Assembly: GCA_004297725.1 (NCBI GenBank)
Contig: SCUS01000092.1
Span: 357,839 to 421,838, forward strand
Length of the DNA: 64,000 bases
From: Myxococcaceae bacterium
Lineage (GTDB): Bacteria; Myxococcota_A; Polyangia; Polyangiales; Ga0077539
Direction: 5' to 3'
The position numbers and the translations under genes are program-made. The notes below the pieces were generated by a model. The model was given only the letters and a program-made list of their open reading frames with translations. It made no database searches and was not told the DNA's origin. Below, in pieces: positions 52,264-62,771 of this stretch; the stretch's first letter is position 1, and each line of letters starts with the position of its first letter.

Positions 52264-55071
52264 TCAAGCGCGAGGCCGCCGCCGCCGGGTCATCACCCAC
52301 AGCCCCAGCGCGCCCAGCGCCATCCCCCCGCGCATCCCTCCAGCGCGCCCGGGCACCGCGCACCCGCAGCCCTCGTCCGCGGGCGGCGCCGTCACCGCGG
52401 CGTCCATGGCCGCGCCCGCGTCGGCCACCACGGCGGCGTCCATCGCCACCATCCCTGCATCCACCATCGGCTCGGGCAGCGGAACCGTCCCCGGCGGAGG
52501 CGTCATCGCCGCAGGCAGCGCGCGCCGGTCGAAGTCGAAGCGCGTCGGCTCGCTCAGCGCCATCGTGGTCAGATAGAACAGTGTCGCCTCCCACAGGTGG
52601 GGGATCGACACCCGGTTCTCCCTCGCCGTCACACCCCCGTCCGCGTCGCGCAGGGTGATGAACACCTCGCCCATCACCTGCGTGTCGTCGGTGATGACGT
52701 CCCTCGCCATGCGCACCAGCGCCTCCTCCACCAGCGGCCGCAGCGTGGGGTCTCCCCCTCTCGCCACGAACACCGCCGCCGACAGCATGGTCTTGGTGAG
52801 GTACGCGCCGCCCTCGGTGCCCGGGTCGCCTCGCAGCACGGCGAGCACCCGCTCCATGTCGCTTCGCATCTGCCTCGCCACCCGCGGGTCGCTCACCGGA
52901 AACATCGACGCCGGCCAGACCATCCACGCCGTCGCCCCGAGGGCCGACGAGCCCGGGTTGCTCGCCGCCGCGCCGCTCACGTCGTTGACGAAGCGCTGCA
53001 TCGTCGGGTCGTAGAAGCGCCGCACCAGGGCGTCTCGCAGCTCCGAGGCCCGTCGCTCCCAGCGCGCGGCGACGGTGGTCTCTCCCATCAGCCGGGCCAC
53101 CCGGGCGGCGGCCTCCAGCGAGGCGAAGACGGTGGTGCCACCGTGGAGGGTGGCGGTGAAGGCCGCGTTGTCGTCCTCGTTGGCGAGCGCGGGGAGCCCC
53201 GTCTCGGCGTCGCGCCAGTCGGCCAGCAGGTCGGCGCTGCGCTGGATGCGAGGCCACCAGCGGGCCGCGGTGGTCATCCGCTCTTCATTGGACAAGAACG
53301 CCAGGTGCGTCGAGGCCGTCCACACCATGAGCGCGGTGTTGTCGATCTCGAAGCGGAAGAAGCCGCCCATCTCACCGGTGTTGTAATAGTTCATCTCCCA
53401 CGCGGCCTCGGGGTACTGCCGGGTGCCGGTGCGCGGGTCGATGGGGGGCCGAGGATCGGTGAGGGGATTGATCGCCGACTGCCCCAGCGGGTTCTCCCGG
53501 GCGAGCGGGAGCGCCCAGTCGAGCCGACGGGTGGTGTTGCCAGGCAGTCCCCCGATGTCGAAGGCGTCATCGAAGAAGGCACCGTCGCGAGGCCAGTCGA
53601 GCCCGTAGGGAGCCTGCCGGGCGATGGAGGCGACGACCATCCCGGTGGCGGCGTCGGTGCCATTGAGCACATGGAGCATCGCGCGGCGGGCGGCGCGGGC
53701 GATGCGCGCACGGTCCTCCATGGGGATGGTCTCGGGAAGGTGCTCGGGCACCACCAGGGAGCCCGCGCGGCGGGTCCACTCGGCGCTGTCGCGGCGGATC
53801 ACCTCGTCGGGCATGAGCCCGCTCGCGGTCGTGTAGGCCCCTCGCGCCTCGGCGGCGGTCGCCCCGAAGGCGATGAGCACCCTCGCCTCGCCGCTCATCC
53901 CGCTGCTGGCGAACGGAACCCTCATGGCGCTGTCATTGAGGTAGGCCGCGACGGGGTTTCCCGCGAGCGCGTTGGTGTTGGCCAGCGACCACGCGGAGGG
54001 GGTGCTGCGGGTCCATCCTCGCGCGGCGGCCACGCGGGAGGGGCGCACCGCGTCGGGGCAGCGAAAGCCCGTGGCGAGCCCCGGGTCGATGGGCAGCGCG
54101 ATGCCCGAAGTGCGCAGCGCGAGCACGTTGTCGACCATGCGGCCCAGCTCATCGCAGAAGTCGTCGCCCTCCCTTCCGGCGTGGAAGGCGTCGGCGCGCG
54201 GCTCGCTCCCGACGACGGCGTAGACGCCGCGGGTGAAGGTCGTGTCGAGCGCGGCGGCGAGGGCATTGGCCTCGGCGGTGAGGTCTCCGTCGCGGCGTAG
54301 CAGCGCGTCCATGGGGCCGAAGTGGTCGACGGCGAGCGTGGGGGCCCCGACGAGGGCGGGGATGTCGCTGATGGGCGCGCGGTCGCTGGGGCGGAAATGG
54401 ATGAAGGCCCCGAGCGCGCTGTCGCGCACGACGCCGAAGTCGTTGCGGCTGTCGGCGAGCACGTCGCCGAAGGGGAGCCGGGGGATGACGTTCTGGGTGA
54501 GCCCGAGGTTGGCGTGCACCATGAGCGCGACGCTTCGGATGCCGGCGCCCGCGGCGTCGCTCGATCGCACGTAGCGCACGCGCCGCTGGAGCACGTCGGG
54601 GGAGGGGAGCACGGCGTCGTCGAGGGTGACGGTGAGCCCGCCGTCGACGCGGGTGTACGTCACCCTGGGCTGGAGCGAGCGCTCGTCGGCGTAGCCCGCC
54701 ACCGGGCGCCACCGGGCGGGGTCGTGGAGCCACTCGACACGGGTGGCGGATGCTGTCTCGACGACGACCCCGAGGGCGACGCCGAAGCCCTCGCGGACGC
54801 CGGTGCGAGGGCGGGTGCGGGCGTCGAGGGCGTTGGAGGAGAGGTGCGTGAGCTGGTCGCAGCAGGAGGGCGACGGCCAGGTGAGCACGGCGAGGTCGCC
54901 GTCCCGGGTGACGCCCGCGGTGAGCCGGCCGTGCCCCGCGACCATGTGCACGGGCGACGCGCCGAGGGCGTGCTCGACGGCGCTGAGCGCGACGGGCCTG
55001 GGCTGGGCGGTGCTGGCGGCGGTGGCGAGGAGGAGCGCGAGGACGGGGGCGATGCGAGCGCGGTGGGTCAT
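52264..55071 (-). CDS. Exported glycoside-hydrolase (GH15-like) protein with MYXO-CTERM tail
   Basis: 935 aa. Signal peptide ending about residue 22 (ATAASTAQ). A beta-rich N-terminal domain (about 30-300) precedes an (alpha/alpha)6-type region (about 440-820) resembling GH15 glucoamylase/dextranase: YGLDWPRDGAFFDDAF is the typical W-x-R-D substrate motif, followed by helix pairs and an SIPHLWEATLFY segment. A Pro/Ala/Asp linker leads to the tail DEGCGCAVPGRAGG, a hydrophobic helix and RRRRPRA. This matches the MYXO-CTERM sorting signal, which is processed and anchored at the cell surface by a myxosortase. The enzyme probably cleaves alpha-linked glucans outside the cell; exact specificity is unknown. 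Confidence 0.88.
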   Translation of the reverse strand: MTHRARIAPVLALLLATAASTAQPRPVALSAVEHALGASPVHMVAGHGRLTAGVTRDGDLAVLTWPSPSCCDQLTHLSSNALDARTRPRTGVREGFGVALGVVVETASATRVEWLHDPARWRPVAGYADERSLQPRVTYTRVDGGLTVTLDDAVLPSPDVLQRRVRYVRSSDAAGAGIRSVALMVHANLGLTQNVIPRLPFGDVLADSRNDFGVVRDSALGAFIHFRPSDRAPISDIPALVGAPTLAVDHFGPMDALLRRDGDLTAEANALAAALDTTFTRGVYAVVGSEPRADAFHAGREGDDFCDELGRMVDNVLALRTSGIALPIDPGLATGFRCPDAVRPSRVAAARGWTRSTPSAWSLANTNALAGNPVAAYLNDSAMRVPFASSGMSGEARVLIAFGATAAEARGAYTTASGLMPDEVIRRDSAEWTRRAGSLVVPEHLPETIPMEDRARIARAARRAMLHVLNGTDAATGMVVASIARQAPYGLDWPRDGAFFDDAFDIGGLPGNTTRRLDWALPLARENPLGQSAINPLTDPRPPIDPRTGTRQYPEAAWEMNYYNTGEMGGFFRFEIDNTALMVWTASTHLAFLSNEERMTTAARWWPRIQRSADLLADWRDAETGLPALANEDDNAAFTATLHGGTTVFASLEAAARVARLMGETTVAARWERRASELRDALVRRFYDPTMQRFVNDVSGAAASNPGSSALGATAWMVWPASMFPVSDPRVARQMRSDMERVLAVLRGDPGTEGGAYLTKTMLSAAVFVARGGDPTLRPLVEEALVRMARDVITDDTQVMGEVFITLRDADGGVTARENRVSIPHLWEATLFYLTTMALSEPTRFDFDRRALPAAMTPPPGTVPLPEPMVDAGMVAMDAAVVADAGAAMDAAVTAPPADEGCGCAVPGRAGGMRGGMALGALGLWVMTRRRRPRA

Positions 55072-55090
55072 CGTGGTGACCCGTGGAATA

Positions 55091-56194
55091 TCACGGCAGG
55101 GCGTTTTCCCGATGGATGGGGCTCTCCGCCATCGGGGCGTGCTGGTCGCCGACCTCGTCGTAGCCGACCATGCGTCCCTTGGACGGGTCCCAGAGCTTGA
55201 GGGCGAAGGCGGCGCGGATGTCCTTCAGGCGCAGCGAGGTGCGCCCGGGGTGCTGCAGCTCGGGGATGCCCGCCATGGCGTTGGGGAGCTGGTAGAACGG
55301 AATCTGCGGGTTGAGGTGGTGCACATGGTGGAACCCGATGTTGCCCGTGAACCAGTGCATCACCGGCGACATCTCCATGAAGCTCGACGACTCCGTGGCG
55401 GCGCGGGTGTAGCTCCAGGTCTCGCGCGGCTGCACGTGGATGTCCGGGAAGTTGTGCTGCGCGTAGAAGAGGTACGCGCCCAGGGCGCAGGCGATGGCGA
55501 CGCTGCCGATGACCCCGGTGAAGGCCGCGCCCACGCCGAAGAAATGCACGGCGAGGGCGATCTGGGCGAAGTGCAGCACCAGCGCCACGGCCGAGTCGAG
55601 GTGCTTCTTCTTGTTCTTGAGGAAGGGCCCCACGCACATGCCCCAGAGGAAGACCGTGACGTAGCCGACGGCCACGTTGAGCGGCGAGCGCATGAGCCGG
55701 TACATCCGCTGCTGCGACGGCGTCGCCTTCGCGTACATCGCCGGGGTGAGCATCATGTACGAGCCGATGTGCGAGCCGACCAGCTTCGCCGTGTGCGCGT
55801 GGTGGTAGTTGTGTGACTCCTTCCAGATGCGCGGCGGCGTGAGGATCCAGAAGCCATAGGCGGTCACGAAGGCCCGGCAGACCTTCGCCCAGAGCGCGTT
55901 TCCTCGGCACATCGCCCCGTGCATCACGTCATGGAAGAGGATGAACGAGCGCGTCGCGAGCAGCGCCGTGAGCACCGTGAAGGGCAGCCGCGCGTACCAC
56001 GGGGCCGGCAGCGCCGTGGCGAGCGCGAAGCACGTCGCCCAGGCCGCGAGCGTGCTGGCCACCACCCAGATCGTCCGAGCGGGGCTCTCTACCGCGAAGG
56101 GGCGCGACGCGTCGATGAGCACCTTGCCCTCACGGGGAGCGGGCTTCTCGACAATGATGTCCGATGGAATCGAGGCGGGGAGTGCGGAGTCCAT
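55091..56194 (-). CDS. Membrane fatty acid desaturase
   Basis: The 367-aa integral membrane di-iron desaturase has four or five hydrophobic segments and all three histidine boxes: HDVMHG (about 89-94), HNYHH (about 128-132) and HHVHH (about 293-297), in the normal spacing. These bind the two irons that insert a double bond into acyl chains for membrane fluidity. The regiospecificity (delta-9/12 class) cannot be read off. It lies 19 nt upstream of the glycoside hydrolase gene on the same strand. Confidence 0.93.
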   Translation of the reverse strand: MDSALPASIPSDIIVEKPAPREGKVLIDASRPFAVESPARTIWVVASTLAAWATCFALATALPAPWYARLPFTVLTALLATRSFILFHDVMHGAMCRGNALWAKVCRAFVTAYGFWILTPPRIWKESHNYHHAHTAKLVGSHIGSYMMLTPAMYAKATPSQQRMYRLMRSPLNVAVGYVTVFLWGMCVGPFLKNKKKHLDSAVALVLHFAQIALAVHFFGVGAAFTGVIGSVAIACALGAYLFYAQHNFPDIHVQPRETWSYTRAATESSSFMEMSPVMHWFTGNIGFHHVHHLNPQIPFYQLPNAMAGIPELQHPGRTSLRLKDIRAAFALKLWDPSKGRMVGYDEVGDQHAPMAESPIHRENALP

Positions 56195-56292
56195 GGTGGC
56201 TGGGCGGACCTATAGCCCCCATTTTCGCGTGGGAAAAGATCCCCAACCGATATCCAAAGGTCGCGCAGGATATGCAGCACCCGCGAAGGTTG

Positions 56293-57156
56293 CTACGCAC
56301 CCCGATGACCGCGGATCACATCGAGGATCATGCCCTCGCGCGCCGCGACGGAGCGCTCGAAGGCCCCCTGGGCGCGGCGTTCTTTATCCACCACCGCGGC
56401 GTCGTCCTGGTGGGGATCATGGTGGAAGAGCACGTAGGTCCCCACGCGCGCCGCCTGGGCGATGCGCGCCCCGTCCATCATGGAGCTGTGGCCCCAGCCC
56501 CGGCGCGACCCGCGGCCGTCACCGCCGTCGAGCTGCTCGGGGGTGAACTGCGCGTCGTAGATGAGCACGTCGGCGCCGCGCGCGAGCTCGATGATGGCCT
56601 GGTCGTGGAGCGACGAGCTCTCCGTGTCCGTCGCGTAGACCACCGAGTGGCCCTTCCACTCGACGCGCCACGCGAAGACCCCGTCGGGGTGGTTGCCCTC
56701 GATGCCGTGCACCACCACGCCGTCGCCGACGGTCACCCGCTGGCGCTGCTCGAGGTCGTGGAAGGAGAGGGCGGCCTCGATCTCCTGGAGGTGCACCGGG
56801 AAGTACGGGTCGGCCATCTGGCCGCCGAGGGCGTCGCGCACCGTGCGCCCGCCGCGCTTGCCCGCGTGCAGCACGAAGCTGCTCCTCGGGTCGAAGGCGG
56901 GCGCGAAGAAGGGCACGCCCTGGATGTGATCCCAGTGGACGTGGGAGAAGAAGACGTGGGCGTTGATGGGGCCGTGGTGGCGGAGGGTCTCGCCGAGCTC
57001 CCGGAGCCCGGTGCCGCCGTCGAGGATGATGCGCTCGTCACCCGCGCGCACTTCGACGCAGCTGGTGTTGCCGCCCACGAGGACCGTGCGCGGCCCCGGG
57101 GTAGCCACGCTGCCCCGGACCCCCCAGAAGGTTACGTCGAAGCCATCGTGGCGCAC
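56293..57156 (-). CDS. MBL-fold metallo-hydrolase
   Basis: The 287-aa protein starts at a GTG. The metallo-beta-lactamase core is complete: HVHWDH (HxHxDH at about 72-77), later His in EGNHPDG, Asp in YATDTES and the last His in WGHSS/LFHHDP. The opening VTFWGVRGSVATPG is typical of the PhnP/RNase Z-like subgroup, whose members act on phosphodiesters or as signalling hydrolases. The exact substrate is unknown. No signal peptide. Confidence 0.9.
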   Translation of the reverse strand: MRHDGFDVTFWGVRGSVATPGPRTVLVGGNTSCVEVRAGDERIILDGGTGLRELGETLRHHGPINAHVFFSHVHWDHIQGVPFFAPAFDPRSSFVLHAGKRGGRTVRDALGGQMADPYFPVHLQEIEAALSFHDLEQRQRVTVGDGVVVHGIEGNHPDGVFAWRVEWKGHSVVYATDTESSSLHDQAIIELARGADVLIYDAQFTPEQLDGGDGRGSRRGWGHSSMMDGARIAQAARVGTYVLFHHDPHQDDAAVVDKERRAQGAFERSVAAREGMILDVIRGHRGA

Positions 57157-57209
57157 CGTGGCCCGAGTTCTATCCCCCGGCGGAGCGCAGGGTCAACGAC
57201 GCGGTGGGC

Positions 57210-57440
57210 TCAGGCCTGGGCGGACTTCACGCGCTTGATGAACGCGCTCATGGTCTCGTCCATGTGCGGCGTCGGGAGCGCGCGCTGATCTTCGACTCCG
57301 AGGCGGTTGGCGGCGCCCGCCAGGTAGCCGCAACGGAGCGCGGCGCGACGGCTCATCGCCTTGACCGGGCGCTTGTTGAGCTGCGTGGTCACGAACACCC
57401 AGGCGGACTTGTCGGCGGTACGGAACTTCGGCTTCTGCAT
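57210..57440 (-). CDS. Small basic protein of unknown function
   Basis: The 76-aa product starts at MQKPKFRTADKSAW (AAGGG just upstream); a longer in-frame start has no ribosome-binding site. No signal peptide or membrane helix. It is basic and helical (KRPVKAMSRRAALRCGYLAG), ending ETMSAFIKRVKSAQA. No family is recognised. It is the first gene after the replication cluster and has no overlap with any other coding frame. Confidence 0.75.
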   Translation of the reverse strand: MQKPKFRTADKSAWVFVTTQLNKRPVKAMSRRAALRCGYLAGAANRLGVEDQRALPTPHMDETMSAFIKRVKSAQA

Positions 57441-57576
57441 GACAACCCTTTTGCGATTCGAGGGAGGCGGTAGGTACCCGAACCCCCGCGCCCCTGTCAA
57501 ATGGCGGCGGCGGGTGTTTCGGGTGGAGTTCCAGGCGCCCGGTGCATCACCAGCTACGCCCGGGTGGTGTGTTGGT

Positions 57577-60075
<2,499 letters not shown>

Positions 60076-60106
60076 GTCGTGATTTCCTCGGTAATTTCAG
60101 GGCTTT

Positions 60107-60135
60107 TCTCTAGCAGATGGCCCCCCTGAAGGCAA
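60107..60135 (-). promoter_or_regulatory. Promoter candidate for gyrB
   Basis: On the minus strand TTGCCT (60130-60135), a 17-nt spacer and TAGAGA (60107-60112), about 32 nt before the gyrB ATG, in an AT-richer stretch. It fits sigma-70 spacing and would allow gyrB to be transcribed independently of recF. Confidence 0.5.
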
Positions 60136-60151
60136 TGTCAGACTATGTCCA

Positions 60152-61246
60152 TCACCCTGCGCCGACGGGGGTGACCGCGCCGTCGGCCACGGCGAAGCGC
60201 CGGGCGCCCGGGAGCATCGCCGCGATGGCCGGGTCGGTGGTGGTCACGAAGACCTGCGCGCCGAGGGCCCCGACCAGCTTGAAGAGCCTGGCGGTGCGCT
60301 CCCGGTCGAGCTCGCTGGAGACGTCGTCGAGCAGCAGCACGGGGATGGCGCGGGTGCGGGCCTCGAGCACGTGGAGCTCGGCGAGGCGCAGCGCGAGGGC
60401 GAGCGCGCGGGTCTGCCCCTGGCTGGCCACCACCCGGGCGGGCAGGCCCGACCAGGTGATGGCGAGGTCGTCGCCGTGCGGCCCGAGCGAGGTGCTTCGG
60501 CGGGCGAGGTCTCGGGCGAGGCCCTCGGCGAGCGCGGCGGTGAAGGCCACCTGGTCGCCGGAGGCCCGGGGCTGGTACTTGAGCTCGATGGCGTCGGGGC
60601 TGAGCGCCACCTCGTCGAGGGCGCGGCGCGCGGCGGGCACGAGGTCGTGGGCGAGCACGGCGCGGGCGCGGACGAGGGCGCTGCCGTAGCGGGCGACGGG
60701 GAAGTCGTAGGCCTGGATGGCCCTGGCGTTGGGGTGCTTCTCCCGCAGCAGCGCGTTGCGGGCGCGGAGGGCCTTGCCGTAGGACTTGAGCGCCTCGCCG
60801 TAGCCGTCGACGGCGCGCACCAGGATGCGGTCGAGCAGCCGGCGGCGAAGCTCCGGCGGGCCTCGCACCAGGTCGAGGTCGCCCGGGTGGAAGACCACGC
60901 AGGCGGCGCCGGAGAAGTACTCCACGGCGCGCTCGGGGCGCTTGCCGTCGAGGGTGATCTCCCGGGAGGCGCGGCCGAGGCGCAGCCGGTACTCGCGCGA
61001 CGGGGAGGGGCCCCCGACGCGCATCAGGATCTCCGCGGACTTCGCCTCGTGGCCGATGAGCTGGGTGCGGGTGGCGCCGCGAAACGACCGCAGCGAGGCG
61101 GCGTAGTCGATGGCCTCGAGGACGGAGGTCTTGCCGTGCCCGTTGTCGCCCAGCAGCACGTTGCCGCCGGGCGAGGGGACGAGCTTCACGCCGTGGAGGT
61201 TGCGAAACCCGTCGACGCTGAGCTCGGTGATGTGGAGGGGGATCAC
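60152..61246 (-). CDS. recF: DNA replication and repair protein RecF
   Basis: The 364-aa SMC-like ATPase helps load RecA at gaps. It starts at a GTG: MIPLHITELSVDGFRNLHGV. Walker A is GDNGHGKTS (34-42), the signature-type region is QGQTRALALALRLAEL, and Walker B is VLLLDDVSSELD. Length and layout are normal. It sits 69 nt downstream of dnaN and 76 nt upstream of gyrB. Confidence 0.96.
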   Translation of the reverse strand: MIPLHITELSVDGFRNLHGVKLVPSPGGNVLLGDNGHGKTSVLEAIDYAASLRSFRGATRTQLIGHEAKSAEILMRVGGPSPSREYRLRLGRASREITLDGKRPERAVEYFSGAACVVFHPGDLDLVRGPPELRRRLLDRILVRAVDGYGEALKSYGKALRARNALLREKHPNARAIQAYDFPVARYGSALVRARAVLAHDLVPAARRALDEVALSPDAIELKYQPRASGDQVAFTAALAEGLARDLARRSTSLGPHGDDLAITWSGLPARVVASQGQTRALALALRLAELHVLEARTRAIPVLLLDDVSSELDRERTARLFKLVGALGAQVFVTTTDPAIAAMLPGARRFAVADGAVTPVGAG

Positions 61247-61315
61247 GACGGGGAGTTTGACGAAGACCAGACCGCGACCGTGAGGGAGCGACCGCCCACG
61301 CCCGCAGCCATCCGA

Positions 61316-62449
61316 TCAGATGCGCATCGGCATGATGACGCCGAGGTAGTCGTCTCGGCCGACGGGCTTGATCATCCCGGGGTCGAGCTCACCCGAGAGC
61401 TCGAGGGCGACCTCCTCGGAGGTGAGCGCGCTCAGGGCGTCGGTGAGGTACTTGCTGTTGAAGCCGATGGTGACGTCCGGGCCCTGGAGCGAGGCGTCGA
61501 TCTCGTCGCTGCCGGCGCCGATCTCGGGGTTCTCGCTGGTGATGAGCATGCGCGAGGAGTTCACCTGGAGCTTGACGCCGCTGGTGCGGTCGGAAGCCAC
61601 GAGGGACACCGCGCGCAGGGCGTCGAGGAGGGCGGTGCGCGAGGCGGTCACCGTGCGGTCGGTGGCCGAGGGGATCACCTGCTCGTACGAGGGGAAGGCC
61701 GCGTCGACCAGCTTGGACGAGAGGGTCATCCCGTCGCGCTGGAAGAACACCGGGCCCTGCGAGCTGGCGGCGCCGATGCCCACGGTGAGCGGGCCGCTGG
61801 TGGCGTCCTTCTTCTCGGCGCGCAGCTCGTCGACCATGCGCTTGAGCTCGTGCACCGCCTTGGCGGGGATGAGCAGCTTGCTCTGGCCCTTCATGCCGCT
61901 GATCTTGCGCTCGGCCTTGGAGAGCCGGTGGCCGTCGGTGGTGACCACCCGCAGCACCTCGCCCGCGAGCTCGAAGAGCGCCGCCGAGAGGTGGGGCCGG
62001 GTGTCGTCCGCGGACATGGAGAACTGCGTGAGCGCGATGAGGTCGGCCACGTCGTCGGCGGGGATGAGGGTGAGCGTGACCTTGCTGGGATCAGGCAGCG
62101 TGGGGAAGTCCTCGCCGGGCATGCCGCTCAGGTCGAAGCGGCGCTTGCCGGACTTGATGCGCGCGGAGAAGTTCTTCTCGACGGAGACCGTGACGTCCCC
62201 GTCCGGGAGCACCTTCACGACGTCGAAGACGTGCCGCGCCGGGAGCGCCACGGTGCCGCCCTTGCGGACGTCGGCCTTGCAGTGGGCCGTCACCGCGAGC
62301 GTCAGGTCGGTGGCCGCGAGCCGCACGCCCGAAGCATCCGCCACGATCAGCACGTTCGTCAGGATGGGCATCGCCGACTTCTTGTCCGCCACGCTCTGCA
62401 CCCGGCTCAGCGCCCTCACGAACTCCCGCTTGTTGACCACGAACTCCAT
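61316..62449 (-). CDS. dnaN: DNA polymerase III beta sliding clamp
   Basis: The 377-aa clamp protein encircles DNA and tethers polymerase III. MEFVVNKREFVRALSRVQSVADKKSAMPILTNVLI is the usual start of the first clamp domain, three similar domains follow, and the protein ends GRDDYLGVIMPMRI, the typical clamp C terminus. It lies downstream of the oriC-like gap and upstream of recF. Confidence 0.97.
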   Translation of the reverse strand: MEFVVNKREFVRALSRVQSVADKKSAMPILTNVLIVADASGVRLAATDLTLAVTAHCKADVRKGGTVALPARHVFDVVKVLPDGDVTVSVEKNFSARIKSGKRRFDLSGMPGEDFPTLPDPSKVTLTLIPADDVADLIALTQFSMSADDTRPHLSAALFELAGEVLRVVTTDGHRLSKAERKISGMKGQSKLLIPAKAVHELKRMVDELRAEKKDATSGPLTVGIGAASSQGPVFFQRDGMTLSSKLVDAAFPSYEQVIPSATDRTVTASRTALLDALRAVSLVASDRTSGVKLQVNSSRMLITSENPEIGAGSDEIDASLQGPDVTIGFNSKYLTDALSALTSEEVALELSGELDPGMIKPVGRDDYLGVIMPMRI

Positions 62450-62771
62450 CGCTCACTCTGTCCTTCGGTCGGGCTCAGCGTCCCGACCCGTTTGGCTTCC
62501 GGATGTCTTCTTCTCTATTCAGGGAGAATTGAATTCAATTAAACGATCTTAGTAGTGAGTCCTGTGGAGACGGTGGAAAACACCGTTTCCTGCTGTTCTA
62601 CAGGGAGACGCGCTGGGGACGCCGACCGGGGGCTCGTCTGTTGAACCGCCGGGGACAGTTCGCACCGTACGCCATCCCCAGCCCCGTCCACAGTCCCCGT
62701 CACCAGGGAAGCACCCCTACGGGCCCACAGGGTTTTCCACAGGCTGGTGAAGGCGCTGTTTCCCGGGGAAA
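62450..62771. other. Candidate replication origin in the dnaA-dnaN gap
   Basis: A 322-nt gap. The stretch 62504-62560 is far more AT-rich than the rest of the window and contains the perfect 14-bp palindrome AATTGAATTCAATT (62527-62540). It is followed by DnaA-box-like sequences: TTTTCCACA (62733-62741, one mismatch to TTATCCACA), TGTGGAGAC reversed (62563-62571, two mismatches) and a weak TCCACA core at 62687-62692. An inverted repeat, ACGGTG-GAAAAC-CACCGT-like, lies around 62570-62587. AT-rich element plus DnaA boxes beside dnaA is the usual form of a bacterial oriC. A second part upstream of dnaA may lie outside the window. Confidence 0.5.
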
